Source: Lophius americanus (taxonomy: Eukaryota > Chordata > Actinopteri > Lophiiformes > Lophiidae). From it: DNA of 64,000 nt. The notes beneath the pieces are model-generated. The model was not told where the DNA came from. It was given only the letters and a program-made list of their open reading frames with translations, and searched no databases. The stretch is from contig JBBDHG010000134.1 in assembly GCA_037951165.1 (NCBI GenBank), forward strand, positions 2,781,501-2,845,500. Direction: 5' to 3'. How positions within the stretch are numbered: position 1 is the stretch's first letter; each line of letters starts with the position of its first letter. Both the position numbers and the translations under genes were made by a program. This document shows positions 1-11,270 of the stretch, one piece after another.

Positions 1-163
1 AACATCAGAGTAGTCTTTAATGTAGGCACTGATGACATCAACATCGAGGAAAGCTCCAAGTTCGTCAACGACGGGAAGTACCACATAATTCGGTTCACCC
101 GCAGCGGAGGCAATGCAACCCTCCAACTGGACGACCTGCCTGTCATAGAGCGTTACCCCTCAG
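1..163 (+). CDS. nrxn1: nrxn1 exon: LNS6 segment before SS4
   Basis: Reads in frame from base 1 as a laminin-G/LNS strand region (VGTDDINIEES, KYHIIRFTRSGGNATLQ, ERYPS). It ends at CAG followed by the donor GTAGGC, in phase 1. The 3' splice site of this exon is not inside the window. This is the constitutive exon onto which SS4 is either inserted or skipped. Confidence 0.92.
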
Positions 164-3100
164 GTAGGCCCCGCCCCGCCCATAAAGACCCAACCCACTA
201 ACCCACGACAGCACTGCCTGTCCTGGGACAGAGCGAACCACACCTTAGTCCAAATCAACCCACTGTCTGATTGATGAATCGCATCAGTGTTCCTATCAAT
301 GTTTATTTTCAAAAACTGAGCTTAAGAAATATAACTGCAGCCTTGTTTTATGTTATTGTGTTTGAAATGAAATATGTGTGATCTGATATGAAATATGCCT
401 TTTTAAACCATAAAATGAGACAGCTACACAATAGCTTGCAGACTAGCCAGCGTAAGTCATGGTTGGCCTTTTAAATAGTGTTAAAGGTAATTTATGAAAA
501 CATTCAATCCAGTTGTTTTTCTCACCATAAAAGAAAATAATAACAGTTGGTGCATTTTGAACAAACAATAATGTAAAATCATGTTATATTTTGAGTTAAA
601 TGTTTAACTAGAGAGAAAAAATAAGAGTAAAAGTGTCTTTTCTTGAACATAGTCGTAGTCTGTTTTTATATTTGTTGTTTTGTTTATTTAAAGTGGTAAT
701 CTTAGATAGTAGTCTTTAACACAATCCAGGCTTTAGATAGCTAAAATGATAAATGCCAGTTGTTGTGAGGTGTGTGTGAGGGTTCTTCCTGTATGTAACT
801 CTAAACTCAGTCAGATAGGCAGTATGTGGCAGCTGTAACATTATTTCCCTGTGCTCTTGCAGATGTTAACCCCTGAAATGTCTCTTTAAAGTAAACCCAA
901 TGAACAGAGAGTAAGAGTCCGCTCACTGGAAACCTGGTGAATTCAGCTCCTCTTCTCTTAGCTCATCAACCTTACCTTTAACGCAGTGGCATGCTAACAA
1001 TGAGCAGACCATTACTTTCTTTTCATTGCTGTTCTTTTTGTATCCAGCTCCTGTACCACGTTTGGATGTGCGTAATTACTACTGTGTTTTCATCTCTAAA
1101 TTAAAGGCAACATTGATAACGAGCGCCTGGCCATCGCCAGACAGCGAATCCCCTATCGGCTCGGTCGAGTAGTTGACGATTGGCTACTCGACAAAGGTAA
1201 AAACCCTGATTAAAATTCCTTAAAACTTTGAGCTTAAAAAATACAATTTGAAGGCAGTTGAATATACTTTATTGTGCACCATCAACTAACATCTAAAAAT
1301 CTAAATCCATAACTAAGTTTTTAAAAGTTGATCAGCTGTAGTGTGTAATAATGTGTAAACTGTAGTGCCTGTGAACCTTTCTTGTTAGTGTGTATATGAT
1401 AATATCAGGTTAAAGGGACGATGGAGAGATTTAAATGTGAATAAATCAGAAAATAGAAAAGAATTACTGATAAAAGATGCTTTGTTAAGACTGGTAAATA
1501 ACTTTCTTTTATCATCAAGTTGTAAACATAAAGCATTTACTAAAGATTTTATGTAATTTTGTAATTAAATTAAACTACATGTAGTAAATATTGTGTGACA
1601 TGTAAGAATTATGTAAATTTGAAATTACTTAATAGTGCAATTCTTTTTTTTTTTTTGGAGAAAAAAAAAGGTAAAAGTTATCCTCTAAAACGTAAAATTA
1701 GCCTCTAGTCCCTTTAACAGTGAGCAGTGCTAGATCTTATAACCTGTGCATGCTTCATAGGGCTGTTACCACAGATCTCTGTCTGCCTGTCTGTTGCTCC
1801 TTCAAATACAATGTTGTGCCACACAGCCATCAAAACAGCTGCCATCTGTCATCTCTCAGGGCGTCTCTGACACCTCTCATCTGCTGCCTCTTCCTCCTCC
1901 CTCTGCTCTTTGGCTCTTCCTCCTCCTCAACTCCTCGCCACCCTCTTCTACTTCCTCTTCCTCTCACTGTAATCTCTCTCCATGGTTCTCCACGGCTTCA
2001 GTTCGCTCTGCCATGCTTAATCTATCCCATCCTCTGACCATGGCTTGGGGTGATGAATTGTGTAACACTCAAACACTTTTGTGTGTGTATGTATGCACGT
2101 ATGTGACCAACGGTATGTTTGTGTGTGTGACTGTATACACGTGTGTCCGTCCACCTTCCTTCCTGGTGTGCGTCTGTGTGTGTGGCGGGTGTTTGTGGGC
2201 GCTTGTGTGTGTGTTTGTGTGTGTCTATATAGGTCGCCAGTTGACCATCTTCAACAGCCAGACGACAGTACGTGTGGGTGGAGGTGAGCGAGGAGCAGGT
2301 ATGTTCCAGGGTCAGCTGTCTGGCCTTTACTACAATGGCCTCCGCATCCTCAATATGGCCGCAGAGGGCCACCCTCACATCAGAGTGGATGGCAGCGCCC
2401 GACTGGTCGGCGATATGCCGTCCTCCTCCATCACCCCTCAGTCCAGTGCTGCAGCTGGAGGCAACCGCTCTGATTCTGCCCCCTCCATAAGTGACATCAC
2501 AACCACCACAGCCACCAACAGGAAGCAGGGATCCACACAGCAGGTCAGAACAACGTCATACTTCTTACTGTTGCAGTCCATGTGTGAAAAACTCCATTAT
2601 GCTGTTGGCTCTCATTGGCGGTGGTGTAGGGAAAGTGTTCATGTAGACATCCAGATTTTAAATCATAAATATCACCCACATCAAACGTGTTTGACAGCCA
2701 TGAGTCTGTGTGCTGGTTGGGAGGTGTAAGACTGGGTCTATAAATGCCTCATGTTACCAAACGATCTGTGCCAAAAAAAAACCAGCAGATTTTTCTTCCG
2801 ATTCCGGGGTGGGATGAATCAGAAAACTATGGGGAACTCTTGTCGTCTCAACTCGTCATTAGACCGCCAGGCCTGTATTTCCCATATGGCAGTCCACGTA
2901 CCCTAAGAGATACTTTGGAGTACTTAGGGAGATTTTTTTGTATGTTAAATTTAACAGTATCAAGACAGCATATAACTATAAATTTAATTAAAAATCGAAA
3001 AATAAACCAAAATTTGTGTCCTGTTCATATTGAGATATTCCTGAACCCACGTCCATATGTTTTACAATTAATTAATCAAATCAAACTTCATATATTAATA

Positions 3101-6100
3101 ATTGTCTTGAAAATAATATAAAAGGGTTGAAATTGAAATTAATCTTGATAAATGGGTAATGATAATGGACTGATGTTTTAATCCTTAAATATCAATATAC
3201 AATGTTTGCCATAATTTCAGAGCATTTATCCCCCTGTTCAAATGAAATTCTGGCCATGGAGAAATAAAAATATGAGCTCATAACGTTGGCCTTATTTTTG
3301 TGTCTCACTCCTGAGCTGCAGTTGTATTTATATATTTTCATTAATTCATTCATTATCTGTAACTACTTATCCTGTTCAGAGTCCCGGGAGCCGGAGCCCA
3401 TCAAGAATGTAAATTATTTTCTGAAAAACAAAATATTGTTGAACAAAGAATAAGCTTAGCAAATAAAAATATCTGCATTTCCGTGTTTGCTGTTGTCAAC
3501 ATAAAAGCACCATTACAAGGTCTCGGCTCAGTTTTAGTTATTTCTTTTCTCAAAGATCTCTGCTTTGTGTCCTGACACGCCTGAACACTCACTTTGTGTG
3601 AAACTCGCTCTAACAACATCTCTGCTCTGTTTGCTCTCAACTGGTGCCCACTTTATCATCGTTATTTATTCAAGCTGACTTGTTAAATAACGTATGAGAT
3701 AAATTTTTTATCAAGTAATTTTTTACCTAATTGAACATAACATGTTTGTTTTTTTATTTTGATATGTCTAAAACCTACATTAAAAAACTCTCATGCCAGT
3801 TTGCTCTTTGAAGCAGAATAACTAAATAATGTGTGTAAATAGCTGCTTTACTGCTCTTACACTTCTAAATAATCAACTTCATTCTGCTGAATCCTCTTGA
3901 TATGAATGAATTAGATTCTTGACAAAGTGGTCTCTGCTCTCTAAATTGTAAGAGGGGAAATGTTTCTGTTAATGGATGCTATAATAGCTTTTCCATGATA
4001 TGCGTAGGGTTAAATTATGGCAATGGGTCCCTGCATAGTAACACGAGTGTTATTGATGCACATTTAGAGTAGATGCATCTTCTGATTAATTACTATTGTC
4101 AGGAGATCCATCATCAGGTGGACCACAGACTCTTTTCTTGTTATCACTACTCTTTGTAGGCTGCTGTGTGTATGCTGCAGTTCTTCTTCTGTGTTATAAA
4201 AATCTGCCAGCCTGCCGCACTGAAAGATTTTTTTTTTACCAGTACAAGTTGCCATGGAGATGGTGAGCCCACTACCCACCTCTTACTTGCTCTCTCCCAT
4301 CCAGACTCCCATAGAGAATAGCTCCTATGTGTATAAACCGCCAGATGTTTCAAACATAAATAATAGAAAGCAGAGCGCTGTGAGCTAAGCCTCCGGCATC
4401 AATAATGGATATGAGAGCTGGATGGATAACACTGCAGAGTGACAGCACTGTCGCTTATTTTCACACTCACACCTCACAGTACCAGCCCGTTGATGAGTTT
4501 TAAGGAAACTGTTCCTGCTCTTATGCTGCCGCCTGTGCTAAAAATGGGTTTCAGAGTTGTGCTCTTGAGTCAATATAGGCGTATGATAACTAGGTCAGAC
4601 CCAGTAAACGTTCAACATGCTGCAGAGTTTGTGTTTGCCAGTTTGTGTAAGTCAGATCACTACTGCTGGGTCCCAAACAACGAGTGTTTGTCTTCTTGAA
4701 GAAGAACATGCAGCTCAAGTGCCTTGGTAGCTGAATGATTAATGTGCATACCACAATATTCCTGCTTCAATTCCAGTCGGGACCTTGTATGTCCTCCTGT
4801 CTTCTCTCTTTCCTGTCTGTCTCATCACTAACTCTGTCATACAGGCAAAAGAATGCGCCCCCCTCTTCAAAAAAAATCTCTCCATTAAGGCCTTCAAGTG
4901 TTGCCTGGCAACCAATATTGCCTCAACCAATGCACAGATACAGAGTAGAGACGAACAGAGACTACACACACACACACACAGGTGAATTGAGAACAATAGG
5001 ATGAGTTGCAGCTCGTTGCATCAGAGGAGGAGAACAGAGAGAGAGAAGCGCTTTGGGCCCAAGCAGTGTATCGATTTCCTGCCCGAGTTGGAGTGTGTGT
5101 TGAAGTGGACATGCTAAAGACGTCCCACGGGTTTACCTCTACCATCAGTGCTTTGTGCAGCAAGAATTTGTTATATGCCTCCTCCTGAAGTCCCCGCGTA
5201 TATTAATTTATTTATTTGCACATTGGAAAGTGAAAGCGATTAATAATGCATGACAGCTGAGCACCAGAGAGGAGAGGAGAGGGTGCGAGAGTGTGAGAGT
5301 GTGAGAGAGTGTGTTCATGCCAGAGACTGCTGTTGGTCTGAGTCTGGTTTTGGTGTTAGGAGTTTGTCTTTCTCTGCGTGTGCACCTGAAGACTGACATA
5401 AGAAACCTGAGACTGAGCGAGACCTGATTTTCCTCCAGGAATCAGCTGACCAATACACTTTCATAAGCCCTTTGAAAATCGTCCTTTCATTTGCTCCCAA
5501 CCTCCCTTTGTGTTTTTTTTTTTCATGCCGTGTTTTTTCAACTTCTCCACATCGCTCTTCCTTCCATTCTTTACATCCGCTCACCATCCATCTTCCGCAG
5601 ATAGTTTCTCCCTCCTCCCTTACTCACTTTCCTCTTTTCCTTTCTTCTCACTCTCCTTTGCTCTCTCTCCCTTCATATCCTTCCATTTTTACCCATATCT
5701 CCCTCCCTCCCACCCTCTCTCCCTCTCTCTCCAGTGATAGGCTGTTAACGCAGGCGGTGTATGAGTCTATCTCACCATCTGCAGTAGTGGAGCTAGCTCT
5801 CTCCTCTCGTCGGGATCTATTCAACAGCCGTCTAACTTCATCCTGATTTGCCGGACGCCTTTCGTGACTGCGTAGATGTGTCTTAAGAGTAATAGACCAG
5901 TGGAGCATGTTCTGGTGTTGTAGAGCTGGTGTATGTACATGTGTGTCTGACTCCCAGTTGTGAAAGTAGCAGAAAAGCTGTTGAATCTTCTACAAAAGAG
6001 TTTGTGGACAGAGTGCAAGCACGATGTGTGAACTGGGCAGTCAGGGAGGCATGGATGGCCGTTGGCACTGTTCAGCTGCTCAGGTAGAAATCTTTCTCTT

Positions 6101-9100
6101 TCAGCATGCAAATATCCTTCACTCTACGCTCTCTCACCTTCACTATCATCTGTGTCCATCTTTGTGTCTGCATGCTCTGCCAATGGGACAAAGAGGGAGG
6201 GACAATATGGGGTTGGATCTCCAGGTATCTTGGTCGAACATGTCTTTAGTAACTCTTACATAAACATTTGTGGATCATTTATGTGATTTAAGAAGTTTGG
6301 TATATCTAGTTTCCCTCATGTTCATTGTCTCCCATGCGAAAAGGAGAATAAATAGTTCAACTGACACCTGCCTGGTTTAATGGGGTAATCAGCCGACAGG
6401 GAGAAGTCACACACCTGAGGAAGGCCTTGGTGAATGTACTGCTTTAGTTTTAGTTGAAATCAGGGTTTAAAAAGCTTCCTGCAGAGGGCACAGAGGTGTC
6501 ATTGCACCAATAGTAAAGCATGGTGGTTTGACATTGATCGGTGCCAGTCAGTGATGTGTTTCCCATCGGCTGATTGGTTCTATTGCTATTTGGATCCTGG
6601 CAAAGGCAGTGGAGGTTTATTGAGTGGCTGGATTCCAGAGGCTAAGCTCACCCGAGCAGCGTTTGACAGCCCATTGGGCAGAACTGATTGGAAAAGCAGT
6701 AGAGAGACGGGACTCAGGCATCAATAACCGGATGACATTTTAGGCCAAATAATACCAAAATTGGACTTTTCAGGGTCAAGAACAGACCATACCGGACCTG
6801 TGTGAAAATCCACAGTGAATAAGTCAAGTGATTGCCTCTCTAAACCCACATAATCTTTGTCTGAATAACTGCATGGGAGTTTCAGCAAAGACATCACCAA
6901 TTGCTAATAATAATACCATCTACTTTATTTCTCACTCAGTCACAGGTACAAGTTATACATAGAACAACATTGTGAAATTTATTCTCGATTATAAGACGGC
7001 CACTCTACCTACTGAGAGCAGTACTACCTACTGAAGCTGCCCCAAATACTTTCATTTGGTTCACATTGTGTTCTGGTGGTAATCTGCCTCTAGAGCTCTT
7101 CTCTTTCATAACTCTCCTTTTTTCTTTGAAACATCTACTGCAATGCATCACAATTCAATTTTAATTTAGCGCTGGCACTGAGCGGCCAGTGTGGTGAAAA
7201 CACACACCAACACACGCTAACATCTCTCATGCCGAAGCTCGGAGGCGAGCGATATTTAACAGTAACTCATGAATATGCGTAGTACATTAGTAGAGTGTTA
7301 AGTTAAGAACACAGCACTTTGAAGTCCTCCACCTCCTGTTCTGTCGTCCTTTTTTATCTTTCTCCCAAATTGCCTTATCCTAATATTGTCTTTACCCCCT
7401 ATCTTTCACTCCTTTTCCTTCCCTATTTCCCCTCACACCCTGGCTGGAATGGAAATCAATGGACAGGCCCCCACTAAGGATGCGCACTCCTTTTTTATTC
7501 TCTATCATTTTTAACAGCCTGAACTTAGTGTTGCCATGGCAACAAGAGGATCAGGGATGGAGATGAAAAAGGGCTCCTTTCCCATTGAGCGAGAGCAAGG
7601 CATTAGGAGAGAACCGTTGTTGAGTTATGAGTAGGTTAGAGGTTGGTTGTAAGTGGGGGTATTGACATGGTGCTTATGGAGAGGTTTTCAATAAATGAGG
7701 TTTAAATGAAGCGTTAAGTGTTAAGCTGCAATGTTTAATGATTGGCTCCACTCTGCTTTTACCTCCACACACGAGGACGAGCTAGTATCAGCTGGAGACT
7801 GGAGAAAAATGGAGTTGTGGAAGATGGATAGGACAAAGGAAAACAGAGGGGGAGGGTCAGCAGACTAGAATATGATAACTGTCCCCATGTGGTTTTATAC
7901 AGGATTCAGCGCTTCTCTCCTCCCTTTTCTCTTCTCCCCTCCGTACTCTTGTTCTGGCTGCCTGCCATCGCCGGGAGCCATAAAGTGTTTGTGGCAAACT
8001 AGAGTAAAGGTGGGCGATGGATTGAGGTTTTGTACTCGCCCATGTAAGAAATAAACAGAAGGAGTGTGGAAGGCTTTTTTCTTCTTTTTTTTAGACACAG
8101 ATTTGTGGATTTAATGTCTCTCTGTGTTGAATCCTCTGTCCGTAGTCGGCAGATGACCTGCTGGTGGCGTCAGCTGAGTGTCCCAGTGATGATGAAGATA
8201 TTGACCCCTGTGACCCAAGTTCAGGTAAGATGTCCCCAACAAATACACCTAACCTTCTGCCTTTTTCATTTGTTTTCTCAGTCCAACTCAGTGTCGCTCA
8301 GGTCTTTGCTTCAATTTTCTCACTTGCTACAATGAATTTTTCATTTCCATTTAGGTTTGTGCCTCGGGCTTCACCTAACAGTCCATCCAATCTCCATCTC
8401 AGTACTTTTCTTTCACCACTTCCTCTCCTCTTATTCCCATATCCCTGGTCATCCATCCTCTTTTTTTTATGCAAGTTTCTTTTCCCTCTATTCTCCTCTG
8501 GCTTCCACGCCGTCCAGTCACATGTAAATTCCATCTGTTAATATGGTGTCATATATCACCAGCCTGCAGCCCTCGCTGCCTGTGTATGTCATAAAGTGTC
8601 GAAAGTGTGTCATAAAAATTAATATAATGTGTACCTGTGCTCTGGCCTTCCTCTCAACATGATGTAATATAATCTGTTTATACATTATGTGGTAATGAAA
8701 CAGCTTTGGCTCTAAGCTGCAACCACCTCTCGCCAGCTCCTAGAATGAAGGCATGTCAAATAATTCATCATGATGATGCATTGTTTCTCCTTGCGACAGC
8801 TTTCCACCCATCACCTTGACATCTAATACAGATTAATAATGTATGCAGTTGGCCATAATGTAACACATCTCCCCTCACAGCCCGCCCTCCCTTACCAGAG
8901 GGGAAGGTGTTCCCGAGTCCGTCTGAGGTGGTGCGGGAGAGCAGCAGCACTACCGGGATGGTGGTAGGCATCGTGGCGGCCGCGGCCCTCTGCATCCTCA
9001 TCCTCCTCTACGCCATGTACAAGTACCGCAACCGGGACGAGGGCTCTTACCACGTGGATGAGAGCCGCAACTACATCAGCAACTCGGCCACGCAGCCCAA

Positions 9101-9182
9101 CGGTAGTGCCAAGGACAAGCCACTGGGCATCGCCAAGATCTCCAAGAATAAGAAGAACAAAGACAAGGAGTACTACGTCTGA
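1..9182 (+). CDS. nrxn1: Neurexin-1, 3' part (last five coding exons)
   Basis: Presynaptic cell-adhesion protein that binds neuroligins, LRRTMs and cerebellins through its LNS domains and intracellular PDZ proteins through its C-terminus. Exons: 1-163 (may begin further upstream), 1107-1196, 2233-2543, 8146-8224, 8881-9182. All junctions are GT-AG and the frame is kept throughout. The translation gives the end of LNS6 (FTRSGGNATLQ, ERLAIARQRIPYRLGRVVD, FQGQLSGLYYNGL), an S/T-rich stalk, the acidic AECPSDDEDIDPC segment, a transmembrane helix (VVGIVAAAALCILILLY) and a short tail ending KNKDKEYYV, the PDZ ligand. The SS4 exon sequence, the DEDIDPC stalk and the YHVDESRNYISNSA tail fit neurexin-1 better than 2 or 3, and the fshr-fbxo11-msh2 neighbours agree. 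The 5' end lies outside the window, so alpha and beta forms cannot be told apart. The teleost a/b copy is not resolved. Confidence 0.93.
1107..1196 (+). CDS. nrxn1: nrxn1 alternative exon SS4 (90 nt, 30 codons)
   Basis: Exactly 90 nt in phase 1, flanked by AAAG acceptor and GTAAAA donor. It encodes G-NIDNERLAIARQRIPYRLG-RVVDDWLLDK, the hallmark splice-site-4 insert of neurexin LNS6. Skipping keeps the frame: the preceding G joins the next GT to make glycine in both forms. In vertebrates, inclusion favours cerebellin partners, and skipping favours LRRTM and some neuroligin partners. The insert is nearly identical to the mammalian one (I for N, D for E). Confidence 0.95.
1197..1240 (+). promoter_or_regulatory. 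AU-rich candidate KHDRBS (SAM68/SLM) element downstream of SS4
   Basis: Three TTAAA/TTAAAA motifs start at about 1210, 1220 and 1234, within 14-40 nt of the SS4 donor. STAR proteins (SAM68, SLM1, SLM2) control neurexin SS4 in mammals through UUAA/UAAA motifs in the downstream intron. The motifs are seen directly; use by STAR proteins in this fish is inferred. Confidence 0.5.
2075..2232 (+). repeat. GT-rich tract ahead of the nrxn1 acceptor
   Basis: An irregular (GT)n/(GTAT)n stretch runs up to the CTATATAG acceptor at 2232, replacing an ordinary pyrimidine tract. GU repeats can bind CELF or TDP-43 proteins, but no function can be shown from sequence. The frequent ATGs and open frames here are by-products of the repeat. 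Confidence 0.7.
2233..2543 (+). CDS. nrxn1: nrxn1 exon: end of LNS6 and S/T-rich stalk
   Basis: Starts after TATAG and completes the glycine codon shared with SS4. It reads GRQLTIFNSQTTVRVGG, FQGQLSGLYYNGLRILNMAAE, then RLVGDMPSSS, followed by a Ser/Thr-rich stalk (DITTTTATNRK) likely to carry O-glycans. It ends in phase 0 at CAG with donor GTCAGA. The stalk differs strongly from mammals, as expected for this fast-evolving part. Confidence 0.93.
3335..3400 (+). repeat. Short fragment of a teleost interspersed repeat
   Basis: The segment with TTCATTCATTATCTGTAAC, CTTATCCTGTTCAG and CCGGGAGCCGGAGCCC resembles the 'cattcattatctgtaaccgcttatcc' repeat common in fish genomes. Longer copies of this kind lie at 22850-22960 and 27525-27885. 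The family assignment (LINE/L2-like 3' tail) is from memory and uncertain. Confidence 0.45.
4715..4870 (+). repeat. Teleost interspersed repeat fragment
   Basis: The order of motifs (GGTAGCTGAATGATTAATG, a CAATTCCAGTC block, CTCTCTTTCCTGTCTGTCTC, then AGGCAAAAGAATGCGCCCC) follows a repeat very common in teleosts, in which a 'gttcgaatcc' block leads to a CT-rich part and 'aaaggcaaaaatgcccc'. It is decayed, and its class (non-autonomous DNA element or SINE) is not settled here. Confidence 0.45.
5473..5735 (+). repeat. Long pyrimidine tract ending in a cryptic acceptor
   Basis: About 230 bases of mostly C and T end in CTCTCTCCAG at 5725-5734, the form of a very strong 3' splice site. The next bases are TGATAG, so an exon used here in the neurexin frame (phase 0) would stop translation at once. 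No nrxn1-like coding follows. Confidence 0.5.
7530..7543 (+). promoter_or_regulatory. Palindromic RFX X-box
   Basis: GTTGCCATGGCAAC is a perfect 14-bp palindrome that matches the consensus for RFX-family factors (GTNRCC-N-RGYAAC). It lies in the nrxn1 stalk intron. A functional role is inferred from the motif only. Confidence 0.45.
8146..8224 (+). CDS. nrxn1: nrxn1 exon: acidic juxtamembrane stalk
   Basis: 79 nt between CCGTAG and GTAAGA. It encodes SADDLLVASAECPSDDEDIDPCDPSS and ends in phase 1. The two cysteines and acidic cluster match other neurexins. The last G joins CC of the next exon to make alanine, so the usual Ser-Gly pair after this cluster is not formed. Confidence 0.93.
8881..9182 (+). 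CDS. nrxn1: nrxn1 last exon: transmembrane helix and cytoplasmic tail
   Basis: Follows CCCCTCACAG. It encodes ARPPLPEGKVFPSPSEVV, the conserved RESSSTTG, a 21-24 residue hydrophobic helix, the stop-transfer YKYRNRDEGSYHVDESRN, then a tail with KNKKNKDKEYYV and TGA at 9180-9182. EYYV is the PDZ-binding end used by CASK and Mint. The middle of the tail (ATQPNGSAKDKPLGIAK) differs from the mammalian form, which may help separate the a and b copies. Confidence 0.95.
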
Positions 9183-11270
9183 GGCGGAACACATCCGACA
9201 CACAGACACGTACGCATACACCTTTATATATAATGGTATATGTACATAAATAGATATATTCTAAAAAGAATCAGACATACACACTGACATAGACATGCTG
9301 ATGTTAATGTTTACTCTCCAATAATCACAAATGCACACATGCTGTCAAGCACAAACATACAAATTCAAGCACACACACATACCACCTGGCTCAAGGGCAT
9401 GAACCCTGACTGTACAGTATTTACCAATGAGCAAAGCCTCCGAGAGAGAGTGAGACTCCTTTTATGAACATTAACACCATTTCAAATGATCTAAAGAAGC
9501 ACCAGTTCCGCTCCCAGTTAAGAAGCAATTTGGGGCCATGAAATAAAGAGACCAGTTGCTCCAGACCTTCAGACGTCTCCTGTCGGACTAGAGGAAGACG
9601 TCAGAGTGTGGAGAGAGAGAGAGAGAGCACAGCATCAGAACAGAGATGATTTAGAACAGTACTAACTGTCTCTTCTACTCTTCATGGCCTTCTTCCCTCT
9701 GAAAAGATGGAACATGACAAAGCACTAAGGACGCCGAATAAACAAGCACACCGACTGCTCCAAGTATTACCGCAAGCAACAGGACAGAAAATCAGGGTGT
9801 AGCCATAGGTTCAGTGAATTATGGGTGAACGGGTAGAGACAGGGTTGTGGCCGTTAACATAAAGGATGTGCTCTGGTTGTTTCGCTGCAAAGTTGATGTG
9901 TTTACTGCACCCTGTAAATCATGACGGGGGGGAAACTAGGAGATGCTTTCCTGGACAGGATACTTGACACCTCAGATGCTACCTACAGACACCATTCGTC
10001 AAGCATGACTGCAGTGTCTCTCATACATACACACACGGACACACACACACACCTGCAATGCAAAAGACCCACCATATCTTCACAAGATTGAAGACTCTAC
10101 GAGAAGACAATGGTGAAAGTGACCATTATGATATCTGGCAATGATGAATATGAAGAACATTTGGGCGAGGGTGGGAGGGGTCTTATTGCACGTGAATTAT
10201 CTTACTCCGTGTGATTTATACTGCGTTGATCTCCAGAGGTTACACCATGACGCGCCACCAACATAACCTTACTACGCTGGCTTGAAGTATCCCTATTTAA
10301 ATGGTTTTCAGTTTGCAGGATTCACCAACAGATCCTCGTCTCCAGTGTGCTGCATGAGTCTGAGCTGTGCTGTGATGCGGTCCCACAGAGTCCAGAGGTG
10401 GTAGGTGTGTTTGTTTTTAGGGGGGGGGGGATGAGGACCTGACAATGCCTGGATGTGTACGCTCTCCACAAGCTGCGTCCTGATGATCCTTTTATAGCGA
10501 AAGCCAGCTTCAAGAGTTAAAGAATCAAAAACAAATAGATGTGTCACTGATTGATAGAAAGTCCGGCTCATGACGCCATGGGCTATTGGTAAACTTCAGT
10601 TGCTTTGATTCCATTGATATCCCGTTTCTCTTTCTCTCTGTCTCTCTTGTTTGACTGATTTACCAGTAGTCATGGTGTGACCCACACTGGGTAGACATAT
10701 GTGTTTCTGATGGGCTAAAGCATAGTTATCTGTTCATGGACTGTTGCGGTGTCTGAGCCCTCTGCAGCTGAAGAATTGTAGCTTGATGATTTATCAATAC
10801 AAACAGTGCCATGATATGAAGAGGCCCCTCTAGTTCTTCCACGCCATGTAACCAACCAGTCAGATGCATGCAAAATTACCAGCGATAGATGGGACAGGAA
10901 AAGGACTGTGTGAGATTTCAAAGTACAAATTAACTGAACATATTCCCTTATTCTCCTTCCTTAACCGGCCTTTCTGACCTCCTTTTCTTCTGTTCCACTT
11001 GTTTCGTTTGTTCCCCTCTCGAGTTCCTCCGTGTCTATCGCTTTCGTTTCCCTCTCTCTCTCTGTCGTGTTGCCATCTGATACAAAGGAGGTGTCTCCAC
11101 CGATCTAGGTGTTCATTAACCATGTTTATTTTCTATATGTACAATTTTTCTACAGTATTTACTTTTATTTTTATTGTTACGGTTCTTTGAAGAACATAAA
11201 GTGGAAATTTATTATGAAAAATAGTTTTGAAGATTAATGAGTAAATAAAATATTACCCAAGAGATACTGG
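9183..11270 (+). other. nrxn1: nrxn1 3' untranslated region
   Basis: About 2.1 kb without a sensible reading frame follows the stop. It has short CA and GA arrays (near 9371, 9615, 10030) and ends at a good polyadenylation signal. An internal AATAAA at about 9542 could give a short form. The 3' end is inferred from the signal, not from transcripts. Confidence 0.55.
11244..11249 (+). terminator. Polyadenylation signal AATAAA (nrxn1)
   Basis: AATAAA is followed after about 20-40 nt by a GT-rich stretch (TGTGTGTTGGTTTTTG), the usual downstream element. Confidence 0.6.

Larger units (their letters stand above)
2544..8145 (+). other. nrxn1 stalk intron (5.6 kb)
   Basis: No coding exon was recognised. 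It holds teleost repeat fragments (3335-3400, 4715-4870), a short CA array near 4965, GA/GT-rich sequence at 5275-5315, a long pyrimidine tract at about 5500-5735, a second CT-rich part near 7330-7440, and a palindromic X-box at 7530-7543. The open frames scattered through it show no domain similarity. Confidence 0.7.

Noticed and set aside
1794..2729. 311-codon open frame on the plus strand
   Set aside because: Only 2233-2543 of it is a real nrxn1 exon; upstream is GT-rich intron and downstream is intron after the donor at 2544.
2744..3121. 125-codon open frame in the nrxn1 stalk intron
   Set aside because: No recognised domain, low-complexity AT-rich end, and no splice context.
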